The notes beneath the pieces are model-generated. The model saw only the letters and a list, made by a program, of their open reading frames with translations. It ran no database searches and was not told where the DNA came from. A stretch of DNA of 64,000 bases from Rhyacophila brunnea (lineage: Eukaryota > Arthropoda > Insecta > Trichoptera > Rhyacophilidae): contig JAGYXB010000180.1 of assembly GCA_022495005.1 (NCBI GenBank), positions 186,001 through 250,000 on the forward strand. The letters run 5' to 3'. The translations under genes were made by a program, and so were the position numbers. Every line of letters starts with the position of its first letter. Within the stretch, counting starts at the first letter, position 1. Shown piece by piece: positions 53,335-63,605 of the stretch.

Positions 53335-53600
53335 TGCACTGTTTTAATCAGAGAATCTTTTGAGTGGACACTCAAAAGACAAAAGTTTCACAGACACAAC
53401 TATGTCAACATATTTTCAGATAGCCAACCCTACCAGACTGGAAGCTCTCCGAAACCCATCATCCATATACCTACTAGTAAGGGACATTTTAACATTATTA
53501 ACACAGCTTCGAATGAAAGGAACAAACATTAGATTCTTCTGTATAAGAAATCACATAGGGATACCGGGGACAAGGAATTGGAAGGATTCCGTAGCGTCCA
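53335..53600 (+). pseudogene. Retrotransposon RNase H domain fragment
   Basis: Across one frameshift near 53415: NIFSDSQ (catalytic S-D-S) and then LEALRNPSSIYLLVRDI, IRFFCIRNHIGIPGTRNW. The last phrase is the F-x-W-V-P-x-H-x-G-I-x-G-N-E motif with the tryptophan, proline and N-E lost. It fits RNase H of an R1/I-type non-LTR element and ends abruptly after 53600. Confidence 0.7.
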
Positions 53601-54306
53601 GTTGTCCCGGCGCCGAATCGTCATAGACCGCATATATTGTATGTAAGTATATTGCTAGCAAAACGCATTAAAATCTTTCATCCTTATCATGCTTGTCATT
53701 AGATTTACGACGACTCATGGTGCGCCTAATGGCATATTTTTCTGTCCAAGTGACCAACATTGTTCTCGCAAAAACATTTGTTTGTGCAAGTGGATAAACC
53801 GGACGTGGTAAGTGGGTAAGGGGGCGGTTTCCTCGGGGGATGATTTTGTTATCCTTAAACATTAAAGGACGGCCGTTACGTGTACGTGATGCCGTAAAAC
53901 ACTTAGGTATATCGGACTTCCACTCACAGCAAGAATTTACGATGTAGAACGATCCTGAAGAGGGGTTTGATTTGAGATTGCCCTTAATATATTTTAATGC
54001 TCGGTAATTTTTGCAACGTGCAATGATTTAGTTCTCGAATTCATCTATATAATATATTTATGACTTGAGGTGAATATCTCTAACGCTTTGTACATGCGAT
54101 TTTTGTCTTTGCAAAATACTCAAAATTCTTTTAGGATATGATGAAGCTACTTTGCAAGTAGTTTCAATCAGAAATATTAAGAAAATTTTATATTCTCTTC
54201 TCGTGATTTTGATGAATCGTCATTTCTCTAGAAATCGTAAAAAATACTAAATCGGTGACATTGATAAAATAAATTTAAAACAAAGTATTAATTTCAACTT
54301 ATTTTA
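53601..54306. other. No gene or repeat recognised
   Basis: 53800-53990 is more balanced in composition (AAGGACGGCCGTTACGTGTA), no partner; the rest is AT-rich. Confidence 0.4.
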
Positions 54307-55800
54307 ATACTATCGACCGAAGGTACTTGATGGAATTTGAATTTAAATCCATTAGAAATTCAACTTATTTTTTAGAGAGAAAGTTGAAAAACAGCATCTC
54401 GACTGAAAGAATGAAAAACTTGAGAAAAAACACATAACATGAAATATTTTCTTTGAGACCGTATATAAAACTTTCTGAAGACTTTTCGAGCAACTCAAAA
54501 AATAATAAGCCGATCTAGAATTCTTGAGAATAAATTATTCCTTAATTCTAGAAATCTTGATAATCACAGAAAAATTTCGAAAATCGCCAGTATACACATA
54601 AGTTCATTTGGCTTAATATTTTTTCACCGCTTAGCATCCTTGTGAATAGTTTCCATCTTCTAAGCTTTCTATTGTCCATTTTGAAAGTAACAAAATTTGA
54701 ATTATTGAAATACCTGACGTTAATTATTGGTATTTTAATAATATTAATAATAATAAAAAATGCGACTATAAATAGTCCAGGTGGTAAGTGGATTTGAGTA
54801 TACATAATTTAAAGGAGGTAGTTTATTTTGTGATTCATCTACCCAAGATAATAGTATACACGAAACGTTATGATGCTAGTCCGGAAGTGGTTTTGGCTTA
54901 CTTGTGACTCGTTTATTTGTGTATTTCAAGGGAATCGTGTGCTTGTATTATTTTCGTATATAGTACATGACGTGAGACAATGGTGTCAGTGTTGGTAGTA
55001 GTTGTGGCCTCCACTCCTCATCTTGGTGGTATCTACCCCTAATTAATACTCAAATATATTAAGTAAATTTTCAAATGAAATACATCACAATGTATTTTCC
55101 CGAGTTCATGTTTTAGGAAAGTGCAAATTTTAACAATAACAGGTACGATTTTACACCTCTTGAGTATAGTATTTTTATCGTTTATAATAACTAATGATCT
55201 ATTATTAGGTTTTGACGATTTATTATACGCTTATCGAGTGTTTTGTTATTGATAAGGTAGGGGGTTTTTTACAAACACTTCAACTATTCATAATTTGTTT
55301 GTTATATTTTTTTATTGAATCCTTGACTTAGTTCTTTCTTTCGACCATGTCCGATCCTAATAGGATTATATGGGCGTCCACGGAGTATAAGTTTGTATTA
55401 ACAGATTTTGTTTTTTACGAGAAATTGATGTCAGCCACTTGCTCAACCTATTAGGTCCTTTCCCTGACAGACACAAATTGAAAAACAATATGTGTACTTG
55501 CCAGGCCCAGGATTCGAACCTGGGACCCACGGCATTATAGTCCAACGCTTAAGTCGCGCGGCCATCGTGGTTAATAGCTAGGTGATAAAGTTTTTATCTA
55601 CTTTATTGTCTTGATTTGTTATATAAGTTAGAGTTAATAGTGTTCTTTGTCAGTGTGTGTTTGTTTTTTGGTGAGTGTATACAGTGTCTGAAGATTCCGA
55701 AAGGCGAAACCAGGTTCGCAACAAACGACTCAAATAGAGTAATATAAAACTTAAATCCGTTAGAATTCAAATTCCATCAAGTAACTTCGGTGGATAGTAT
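54307..55800. mobile_element. Element family E, full length with both termini
   Basis: Inverted termini of about 50 bp: TACTATCGACCGAAGGTACT (left) and, read inward from the right, TACTATCCACCGAAGTTACT, continuing TGATGGAATTTGAATT. TTAA precedes the left and follows the right terminus, so a TTAA target is likely. The subterminal block TTACACCTCTTGAGTATAGT and TTTTGACGATTTATTATA is at 55150-55280. About 1.26 kb remains without the nested SINE. The interior (54360-55140) has no recognised transposase. Confidence 0.75.
55337..55570 (-). mobile_element. SINE family S nested in element E
   Basis: Complete head to tail: head GCTTAAGTCGCGCGGCCATC region (plus-strand coordinates 55550-55570), B-box GGATTCGAACC (plus strand), body, 3' hairpin segment (GGGCGTCCACGGAGTATAAG) and palindrome. 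No clear target duplication. Confidence 0.75.
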
Positions 55801-56424
55801 TAATATAATAACAGGTATCTTCAAACAAACGTATTTTCTTGATTGAATGCTGAATAAATTCAAATATATTATATTATACGTTATTGAAATCACAATTTTC
55901 CGTACGCATATCACCTGTTAGCACTGTTTTGTATTCTTATCGCAAACCTTGCTATGCTGCAAGTGTATGCTAACTCTATTTAAAAGGGTCAGAATTCTCC
56001 AGACATTCCTCATGATGTATGAACTTACATCTAATATAATAAATAATGTTGTGCGGGGATATACTGTATACTCAAAAATAACAGAGAGCGAATAACAGCT
56101 AGTCTGCAACTCTATAACATTTAACTCCAAAATAATTAAAATAGTGATAAAAATGCTATAATGTATTCCAAGAGTTAATTATCTCGGGGTATGAAAAGTC
56201 GAAAATATTTTTTTAACAGCGAATTGGAAGGCGCGTTATTTAAATATATGCAAGTAATTTTGTCTTGATGTGCAGCATTTAAAAAAAATAATATATTTCA
56301 ATACTAACATTGCAATACTACCGTCTCCACCGCGCGTCAAGTTATAGTTGTTATGGAAAATATTTTCAACAAATTACAATGTTATTAATTTCGAAACAAA
56401 GTTCTTTAGGTTATACTTTAACCG
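55801..56424. other. No gene or repeat recognised
   Basis: AT-rich. The frame at 55918-56130 (minus, 70 codons) has no recognisable motif. Confidence 0.4.
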
Positions 56425-56513
56425 AATTATATACGTTGACAGCTGTTTTAGCTTCGGGAAATTTATAGCCTAAAACAGCTGCCAACGTAAAAAGCCAATA
56501 TAATTGAGTTCTA
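56425..56513. repeat. Imperfect hairpin of about 20-bp arms
   Basis: ACGTTGACAGCTGTTTTAGC at 56433 and its inverse GCCTAAAACAGCTGCCAACG at 56468 pair with one mismatch and one bulge; outer AATTATA/TATAATT words also pair. It may be a small palindromic element. Confidence 0.7.
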
Positions 56514-56604
56514 CCACGTAAACGCCAGTTCTATCAATAGATTACAATGGCAATATACCTTGAATGGAGAAATCAAAGCAAACAATTAATTTAATATTTA
56601 TTTT

Positions 56605-56690
56605 ATAGCAAAGAGTGCCTTTCTCAAAATGAGACCCGTCCTTAGCAATCGATACCTTAATCCAGATTTTAAGTACGTATGGTTTTCTGT
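56605..56690 (+). pseudogene. Small fragment of the CR1/RTE-type reverse transcriptase
   Basis: The plus-strand frame KSAFLKMRPVLSNRYLN aligns with KMRRLLSNRDINL of the element at 16366-17003, at both protein and nucleotide level. About 25 codons only. Confidence 0.65.
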
Positions 56691-56887
56691 CGCGTTTTTT
56701 CTCAATAATTATCCTTGTCAATGGTATCAATAGACTAGAGTTATGGATGCTACATCAACATGCCTATTCTAACATATCACTTAATATAAAAAAGAACTAG
56801 GTAACTGTGATAAATATATTACATTTATCACTTTACGTATTCTGGCATCTAATTCATTCTAACATTATGTAAAAAAGTTAATCGCTT

Positions 56888-57145
56888 TCGTATCCTCATG
56901 GCTGAGGATCGTGACCACCTTTGACTTTTGTCATCCATTGATCAACCAAGACTTTCCATCCCTCTCGATCTTCAGCTACTCTCAGGGCACAATGAATAGT
57001 GCCGCCAGTTAGCTCCTTCACTTTGTCGCTCCAGCACGCCAATGCTCTTACTCTTCTTCGTCTTTCCTGGAGGCCTCCCAAAACCACCAGTCTCTCCAAG
57101 CTCTCCAGTCCGCCTCATTTTAATACTAAACATAATAAATATGCT
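56888..57145 (-). pseudogene. RTE-like C-terminus
   Basis: The minus-strand frame has VRALACWSDKVKELTGGTIH and AEDREGWKVLVDQWMTKVKG, followed by HDPQP and a stop. This matches the W-x-D-x-I/V-K-x-x-x-G ... A-x-D-R-x-x-W-x-x-L pattern at the end of RTE-like elements. An alternative frame carries GGFGRPPG. 5' truncated and frameshifted. Confidence 0.7.
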
Positions 57146-57379
57146 CAGAATATCAGTCCTATGCGACATTTCTTTTACCACGGGGAAAACTCGGCTATAA
57201 ATCAAAGTTCTCAGTTCCCAATGAATACGACAAAAATATTCATCAGAATCACCACCGCCTTACGCTACAAAGAATTTTCCAGGGTTTTTGCAAGGCGGTT
57301 TCATAGACCCTGGCCGAATTCAAATCTGCAATACCCGATACGGGTAGAAGAATAGTTTTCAATAAGGCATAATATTTCT

Positions 57380-57485
57380 CAGCCGGCACAATTTAAATTT
57401 GACTAGCATCAAGTAGAGTAGTTTGCGTGCCAAAGTACTGAAAAAAACCTCGATAGTAAATGCGAGGTGATCCCATAAAGACAAA
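57380..57485. repeat. Dispersed repeat, family L
   Basis: AGCATCAAGTAGAGTAGTTT, GCGTGCC and CCTCGATAGTAA match 27655-27775. Confidence 0.5.
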
Positions 57486-57555
57486 AAAATACTAAACATA
57501 AATAATATTTCTTTTGTTGTGTTAACTGTCAATAATTATGGCATTCATAATTACA

Positions 57556-58120
57556 CCCACGGTGGCCGCGCGGCTTAAGCGTTGGACTATAACGCCGTGG
57601 GTCCCAGGTTCGAATCCTGGGTCTGGCAAGTACACATATTGTTTTTTAATTTGTGAGTGAGTCAGGGTATGGACCTAATAGGTTGAGCAAGTGGCTGACA
57701 TCCGTTTCTCGTAAAAAACAAAATCTGTTAACGGCCCACGTGCTCGTCGTAGGTCAAAATTGAGTTTTTATTGAATTTTCAAACCATGATCCATGATAAT
57801 TATTGACCTAAGAATAAGGTATTGTTTTTTTGAAATACGCCATTTCTTTTGTCATTCCTCAGTGGTTAAGCTACAACATACGGCCGTAGCCATAAATTGA
57901 TAAACTATAATTAAAGTAGGGAGTAACTTTAAAGGATAATAAGGCTTTAAAATTATATAAATAGATTATCTACAACGTTTAAGGAGTGTCCAGGATCATG
58001 GTTTGAAAATACAATAAAAACTCAATTTTGACCTTCGACGAGCATGTCCCCCCTTTACAAACCTCTACTCTGTGGAGGCTCATACGATCCTATTAGATAC
58101 GGACATGGTTGAAAAAAAAA
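57556..58120 (+). mobile_element. SINE family S split by element P
   Basis: 57556-57731 holds the head (GGTGGCCGCGCGGCTTAAGC, B-box GGTTCGAATCC) and body to CAAAATCTGTTAA. 58054-58120 holds the 3' hairpin and palindrome, ending in an A run. Removal of 57732-58053 restores the order seen in the intact copy at 10660-10898. Confidence 0.82.
57732..58053. mobile_element. TTAA-target element family P nested in a SINE
   Basis: TTAA on the left (57728-57731), a decayed TTAA on the right. Inverted repeats of about 60 bp start CGGCCCACGTGCTCGTCGTA and, from the right, GGGGGGACATGCTCGTCGAA. The middle (57797-57925) is a segment also present at 16343-16475 next to a reverse transcriptase fragment, and is absent from the 44672 copy. 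Confidence 0.82.
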
Positions 58121-58330
58121 TTCATGGTGGAAATGCATTATTTTTTCTTCTTTTATTTTGTTAACTGTCAATTCATGATGCGTTGCGTGCATTTGCGGTC
58201 CTAATTTATTGATTAAAAGTGAAATAAGTACTACAAAAAATTGCGTTTTATTAAATTAAACAACAATGAAATGCATTGTATTATGAAAATATCCTTCTGA
58301 GGCGGACGAAACTAATCCAGATATAATTAA

Positions 58331-58999
58331 TAAAAGTGGATAAAATACTATAAACAAATAAATTAAATTAATAATAAATAATATTAATTATGTACCTAAT
58401 TATGTGCCGCAAAGAAAAAGATATTTTTGACAAAGACAAGACGTTGAGAAATACAGATCTATATTCCTATTATAAAATACTATCTGATGCATTTGTCAGT
58501 TAGAAGTAGTGAGCGAGAAGTCTCTAGACATTTATCGTAATATGCCTACACAATAGTGTGAAAAAATAACATGTAGCAAAAATCTGTAGAGTTAGTGAAA
58601 CGGAACACAAATACGTGATTGTTTTTGCCGATCTAAGTTTGTGTTGGTGTTGGTGTTGATTTAATCAAAACGTTTCGACTTTATTTGCGTCAATTAAACA
58701 CCGACTTTTTCATTACGGGAATAAATAAATAACACAAGAGAACAATATCAGATATTGGATTGATAAGGCAAATAAATAAAACATCGAAAAATTGCGCGTA
58801 TTGGCTGTTTGTATAAAAGGCAATTATTTCATTGTCAAAACGAGACCTGGAATGATTGAAATATTTTGATTATTTAGTGCAGTAGCAGCGACGATTTTAT
58901 TTGACGCAAATTACGCAACTGATTCGTCAGAAAATTTACGACCTCCAAATAGTTAAAAATTAAAATTATAAAAGTTTATAAAAGGAAGGGCGAGCACAC
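58331..58999. other. No gene or repeat recognised
   Basis: AT-rich. GTGTTGGTGTTGGTGTTG near 58640 is a short microsatellite-like run. No partner in the window. Confidence 0.4.
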
Positions 59000-59460
59000 A
59001 TATTATTGTTCTTTCCAAATATACAAAGGCGATTGGAGATAATCAAATTGACTCCTGATCAGTCCACTAGTCAGTTTTTGATGGGCCACAGTGGATTCCC
59101 TGCCAAATCCTACGAGCTTGGATTTATTACCTGGCCAACATGTTCATGTGGCGTAAAATTACAGGATGCAAACCAAATCCTCTGAGAATGTGCTCCGAGA
59201 GGGAAAAAATGCTAAACTCGTTCCGACTAGCTATTGGGCTCATCGGGCCATCCGACCTGGTCGCCACAAAGGCCAATCATATTGCATTTAAAAAAAATGT
59301 GGCATCTTATTGCGGACGTGAAGATCTCTTCCCATAGTTTTGTTTGTCCGTATTGTTTTTAGTCTCCGTGTCTTTCTCTTCTATGGCATTTTTTATTAAA
59401 TAAAACCAGCCTCTCAGCCTTGGGAATTTGCTCCTGAGATATTCCCAGGCATAAATAGCT
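59000..59460 (+). pseudogene. R1-like retrotransposon C-terminus, another lineage
   Basis: Frame LTPDQSTSQFLMGHSGFPAK, YELGFITWPTCSCGVKLQDA then a stop and a frameshift (near 59160-59205), after which LNSFRLAIGLIGPSDLV and ends at FP stop (59337). The G-H-x-x-F ... C-x-C-G ... C zinc-knuckle-like arrangement is the usual end of R1-type ORF2. A 3' UTR follows, with TAAATAAAACCAGCCTCTCA. Different from the element at 470-1125. Confidence 0.75.
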
Positions 59461-59663
59461 GCTGATGATTCATAGCCAAACGTAGGGCCCCGTGATAGGC
59501 TCGATTGAGACCGGGTGTGATGTGGGGCGGTTTAGTTTGAATGGAACTATTAGGTAATCTTTAAAAAGGTGCGTATTTTTTAAAAATTTATGCTTTTTTT
59601 AAAAAATAATATCAATTTAGATTTCACAAAATAAACGTTCAACTGTCATTCAACAATGTTAGT

Positions 59664-59720
59664 CAGTGACATCACGTGAAAGTAGGTAGACCATACGTTG
59701 ATAAAAGAGAGCATATTAAA
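59664..59720. mobile_element. hAT-type family D, end fragment
   Basis: CAGTGACATCACGTGAAAGT and AGGTAGACCATACGTTGATA resemble the D left end (CAGTGACGTCCCGTGGGGGT). No right end. Confidence 0.5.
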
Positions 59721-60727
59721 GCAAAAAAAAAGAAAATAATATTATATACCTACATCTACATCACTGAGCAATAACCGGTAATTTGCATCTGTTGTACATG
59801 CCAGACGGGATACGAAAACAATCTATTTCGTAGGAAAAAAAACGCCACATTTCGTGAAAATAAAATTGCAAGTAAATTTACTTATTCTACCAAGAACGGA
59901 GTCAATACCATTCCTTCATGCCAATAATCTGATGTCACATTTTTAGGCAGTATTATATTATGTGATACCGTTTTAATAGAAAGCCATGAATGTTCATATT
60001 GTTTCAACGTCCAACGTCGACTTCCCTGCATTAATTAGTATGTATCTAATAGTCAAAAATTTGATGTGCATGAAAATAAATAAACTAAATATCTAGCGTA
60101 TTTCATCATATTTAAAGCTGTTGGAGGGATCAAAACTGCTAGTAAAAACGCTACAAGCCAGATGCGTTTTTTACTAGCTAGACGCCTATCGAAAAATGCT
60201 AGATCTGGCAAGAAAAGCACTATATTGGCAACGCCTATCTTAATTTTTACACTTTAGGTCTTCAAAAAAACATAAGGCCTTTTCCTGTATCAGCATATAA
60301 CTTATTGGAATATGTTGTTGCTGTATATTATCTTCTATCCATATTACGAATAACTGTTCATTTAATTAATATTATGTTTTCTCTCATTGTATTGTATTTA
60401 TAAATTCTTTAGCTACATTCTTTTGTCATTCTTATGTATTTTTTAAGTGTTTTATTTAAATACGAATATTACATGTAAATCGTTATATCATGATATTATA
60501 ATCCTTATATTTCCGATCCAATTGTAGAGCAATTGAAAAAAGGAAAAAATCTAAACTCTTTTCAAAAATCACCTTTGAGATTGCGAGGGTTCTATATTCT
60601 ATAATAACTCCCTTCCCACTTTGTAAAGGAGGTGGTGATTTACCTTTTGCATAAATACTTAAGTCAAAGTAACTTTTGCAAGTCACCGCACCGTAATATA
60701 TTTAGTATCCCATCATTTGAAGATGAA
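59721..60727. other. No gene or repeat recognised
   Basis: AT-rich. A small hairpin lies at about 60139-60176 (GCTAGTAAAAACGC with GCGTTTTTTACTAGC). The 67-codon minus frame at 60483-60686 has no recognisable motif. Confidence 0.4.
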
Positions 60728-60829
60728 GTAGAAACTAGGGATTGCAATACCGAATGAAAATATCAATACCGGTTTTTCGGTATTTATTGTCGAAAGTAGA
60801 ATTATTTATCAGTACCTATTGGTTGAGCT

Positions 60830-61030
60830 TTTTAAGTGGACTGTAATTATTTTTAGGGAAGATGAGGAGGTCGGATCTAGGGGTGGGGGCGATGGAACAG
60901 AATGCCAGACACTGACCTTTGTGATTATGTATGATGGCTCCGTGGTCTGGTTTCAACTGTCACTCATGCGGTATTGTTGTTTTGGGTCACCCGGTTTGCA
61001 CTTTGTGACACAGTTTTATGGATTATATGT
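60830..61030. repeat. Dispersed repeat family H inside a hAT
   Basis: GTGGACTGTAATTATTTTTA, CACTGACCTTTGTGATTATG, GGCTCCGTGGTCTGG, GGGTCACCCGGTTTGC. Aligns along its length with 5095-5260 and 20262-20440. Confidence 0.55.
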
Positions 61031-61184
61031 GAGGGTGTATGAATGAAGATGATAGATTATGAATAAGTTTGTATCTATTGAGTCATTCACTTAAGCGACG
61101 GAAAGCTATTAGAAGCCCGCACACGTCCGCTTCCGAGATGCAACTGAATGTCTCTTTGTAACACTGTAATACAGTTAGCAACCA

Positions 61185-61445
61185 ATAATAGTTTTTTTTT
61201 TACTTTTTACGGATTTTTCTGAAATAAATTTTAGTACAAAACAGAATTAACTGAAAATGAATTCAATTTTGCTTAAAAGATATAAAGTATTAAAAGAATG
61301 CATTGGCATCGTGTTCTGATATATTCTAAAAGTTTCAAATGTCTAGCTAGTCAGAAAGTTAGTTAAAAATCGATTCCAAGATTTGTACTGGACAAACAAC
61401 CACCGGACAAACAGGAATACGAGCTAATAAAAACGTTGTAAAAAT
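61185..61445. mobile_element. Miniature element family F, partial, inside a hAT
   Basis: AACTGAAAATGAATTCAATT, AAAAGTTTCAAATGTCTAGC, AATACGAGCTAATAAAAACG. The tail part is missing. Confidence 0.65.
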
Positions 61446-61550
61446 GTAAACGAGTGTGCTTTTTTAATACCGAAAATTCCGGTATTTTAGATTTAAAAAA
61501 CCGGTATTTCGATATTGATAAATACTGGAATACCGGTATTACAATTCCTA

Positions 61551-61889
61551 GTAGAAACTTTTGCGATCGATATTGTTCGTTTAAGTAACTTCCCGCAAGC
61601 AATCGTGCGATGAATCTGTTAAAAGCCGAGCTCCGATGTGTAATTATCGTCCTTTACCTGTACTCAATTATAAATCCCCGGGGTGAAATTCAAATAAATA
61701 CAGGTAACCCGGGCTTGCAGGGACTGATCTCGTCGAAGCCGGTTTGCTTTCGTGTTAATAATTCGTCGACTTTGAATACTTGATGTCGATATGTGCGGCC
61801 GCCTCTTAGAAAGTTTGTTAACGCAATAATGTAGACACTGGTACGTACTCAGTAGCTAAATTCACTTTGATTACTGTGAGAGTATTATG
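61551..61889. other. Low-copy GC-richer island
   Basis: 61610-61830 includes AAATCCCCGGGGTGAAATTC, GTAACCCGGGCTTGCAGGGA and ATGTGCGGCCGCCTCTTAGA. No repeat partner and no coding frame. It sits between two hAT insertions; candidate conserved non-coding sequence. Confidence 0.4.
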
Positions 61890-62085
61890 AGTATAGCCAG
61901 TGGCGGCTCGTCCATATGCACTGCAGACTGCAGCACCCCTAAGCAAATTGAGAAAAATGTAATATTATAATATACATAAAATTATGTATATTATATGAAA
62001 ATATGGTACTGTTCGGTTATCAGGAATACAGCGGAAAACACATTTTGAAAATAGCCGATAAACTAGATTATTTGTTAGGTTAACC

Positions 62086-63012
62086 CAGTGGTCGGCAAAG
62101 TCATTAGTCAACAGAGCCAAATATCAACAGTACAACGATTGAGATTTCTTTTGAGAGCCAAATTTCTTTAACTCAGACTATATTGTTGTTTTTATTTAAT
62201 AAAACGCATTTTTTCTAGTACTTATTCCACTTTTACAATAGATTAGGACCGGTTTCGTCCGCCTCAGAGGGACATTTTCAACTGACTTTCGAACTATATA
62301 ATATGTAGGTACACTGTTTATTAACTTAATAAAACTTGATATCATACGTAATAATGATCTTATTTATTGATAAAAATTAAATTGTAAGTATGATATCTAT
62401 AAACTTAAATCATTACAATGCCTGACAAACACTTATGTAATGTGAATAATGGCCTTGCATCTCTTTGGAAAGTTTGGGATGTCAAGTTTTCAACTTGTTG
62501 TTTTTAATTTTAAGCACGATTCCAGGTTCTCATTAATAAGGCGACTTCTTAATTTACTCTTGATTTCCTCTCATTGAAATCTCTTTACTAACCACAAAAC
62601 TTGCAATATTAACATTGTTGGAAGATTTTATTCAGTAATTAAATACAGAACTTGATTTTTCTTGACTCTTCTAAAGTTCCTCAACTGCTCTCTTACTTGC
62701 ATCACCGACCGGATATTTAGTGCTAAATGACGTGACATGGCGTGTTTAGTTGAAAAGTGTCTCTCCAAATTTGACTTCTTCTTATGCGCCAATTTTTCCT
62801 GACAAATAATATAGGTCGGTAGGCCATTTAAGTTTTGAATAAACGCGAAAGTCTCGGTCCTTCAACTTTAAATTCACGGTTTTCGTCTTTCGCTTTTCTT
62901 TGCTTCTTTTTTGTAGCCATATCAAATAGGGCAGAGAGCATTTGTGGCAGAGCCGCACTCAAGGAGCCAAAGAGCCACATGTGGCTCGCGAGCCGTGGTT
63001 TGCCGACCACTG
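62086..63012. mobile_element. hAT element with transposase remnant, innermost level
   Basis: 927 bp with termini CAGTGGTCGGCAAAG and ...TTTGCCGACCACTG, flanked by perfect GGTTAACC at 62078-62085 and 63013-63020. The right end carries the word GAGCCACATGTGGCTCGCGA, a palindrome-like terminus known from hAT elements. 62180-62310 is repeat J. The minus strand of the right half encodes a broken BED-finger N-terminus (62660-62920). An internally deleted autonomous element. Confidence 0.92.
62660..62920 (-). pseudogene. hAT transposase N-terminus with BED-type zinc finger, broken
   Basis: The minus-strand frame starts MATKKKQRKAKDENREFKVE (ATG at 62918-62920) and stops at 62828. A second frame continues as LPTYIICQEKLAHKKKSNLE and RHFSTKHAMSRHLALNI. 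The C...NLERH-x4-H spacing fits the second half of a BED finger, which binds the element ends in hAT transposases. At least one frameshift separates the halves, and the catalytic domain has been deleted. Confidence 0.72.
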
Positions 63013-63131
63013 GGTTAACCTAATCTAACCCAACCTAAACTAACCCAAACTAACACATAATCCAGTATATCGGGTATTTTCAAAATGTGTTTTCCGCTGT
63101 ATTCCTGATAACCGAACAGTACCGAAAATAT

Positions 63132-63361
63132 CAGTATTATTTAAGCGCGAATTAAGCTCGCCCGCGCACCGATATATCCAATAATTATCATACACCACGG
63201 TACTGCAGTACCGTTTTTAAACGAATGTGCTCGAATGGGCACAGGAGGGGTGCGGGGAGCAGGGCACGCAGCTGGGAGCTTGATCGGTACTGCAGGCCCG
63301 ACAGTGTATCGCCGTATCTGTGATCGCACGCGTGCGGAGGAAAGAAATATAGCTTTCTTCT
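63132..63361. other. GC-rich interior of the outer hAT
   Basis: 63140-63345 is strongly GC-rich (AAGCTCGCCCGCGCACCGAT, GGTGCGGGGAGCAGGGCACG). GGTACTGCAGTACCG at about 63200 is a near-perfect palindrome. The 91- and 65-codon minus frames here end in a poly-glutamate/lysine stretch and show no domain; they reflect composition and the adjacent TTC repeat (63356-63378). Confidence 0.45.
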
Positions 63362-63605
63362 CTTCTTCTTCTTCTTCCTTGTCACGTCCTAACATTGGGG
63401 TATAGGGCAAGCACAAGTTGGCGCCACTTCCTTCGGTCCATCGCCAACTCTTGCGCCTACCGCCATGTCAGACATGCAGCACGTAGGTCGCTCTTGTAGC
63501 ACTGCTGCAGGGTAAGAGAGGGGCGGCTACGGCGACGGAACCCCTTGAGGCTGTGCCACAAGGGTACGAAGTGTCGCACTCTTTGGCGGCATCCGGAATA
63601 CAGCT
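63362..63605 (-). pseudogene. RTE/CR1-like C-terminal fragment
   Basis: The minus strand carries a GGCGCCAACTTGTGCTTGCC-region and CGCCAAAGAGTGCGACACTT, which correspond on the opposite strand to 50340-50530. Residues such as CRMPPKSATLRTLVA and ARVGDGPKEVAPTCACP appear in shifting frames. It follows a TTC-rich tail at 63356-63378 that would be the 3' GAA repeat of the element. Confidence 0.6.

Larger units (their letters stand above)
57510..58330. repeat. Repeat J region split by SINE S and element P
   Basis: 57510-57555 (TGTTGTGTTAACTGTCAATA) and 58121-58330 (TTCATGGTGGAAATGCATTA, GAGGCGGACGAAAC) are repeat J. The SINE lies between these J parts, and element P lies inside the SINE. A second J start (TTTTGTTAACTGTCAATTCA) occurs at 58155. 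Confidence 0.6.
60736..61550. mobile_element. hAT-type element with perfect 8-bp duplication, carrying repeats H and F
   Basis: 815 bp, from TAGGGATTGCAATACCG to the inverse-like CGGTATTACAATTCCTA, flanked by GTAGAAAC at 60728-60735 and 61551-61558. ACCGGTATT-type words are repeated near the ends. Nested inside are repeat H (60830-61030) and a family F copy (61185-61445), together roughly half its length. No transposase. Confidence 0.88.
62005..63123. mobile_element. Fold-back element family A, second level of the nest
   Basis: From GGTACTGTTCGGTTATCAGG to CCTGATAACCGAACAGTACC, flanked by perfect GAAAATAT at 61997-62004 and 63124-63131. Its own sequence is only about 184 bp; the rest is the hAT inserted in its centre at GGTTAACC. 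Confidence 0.92.

Noticed and set aside
63141..63416. 91-codon minus frame with a glutamate/lysine run
   Set aside because: The run is a translated TTC microsatellite and the rest is GC-rich hAT interior; no domain.
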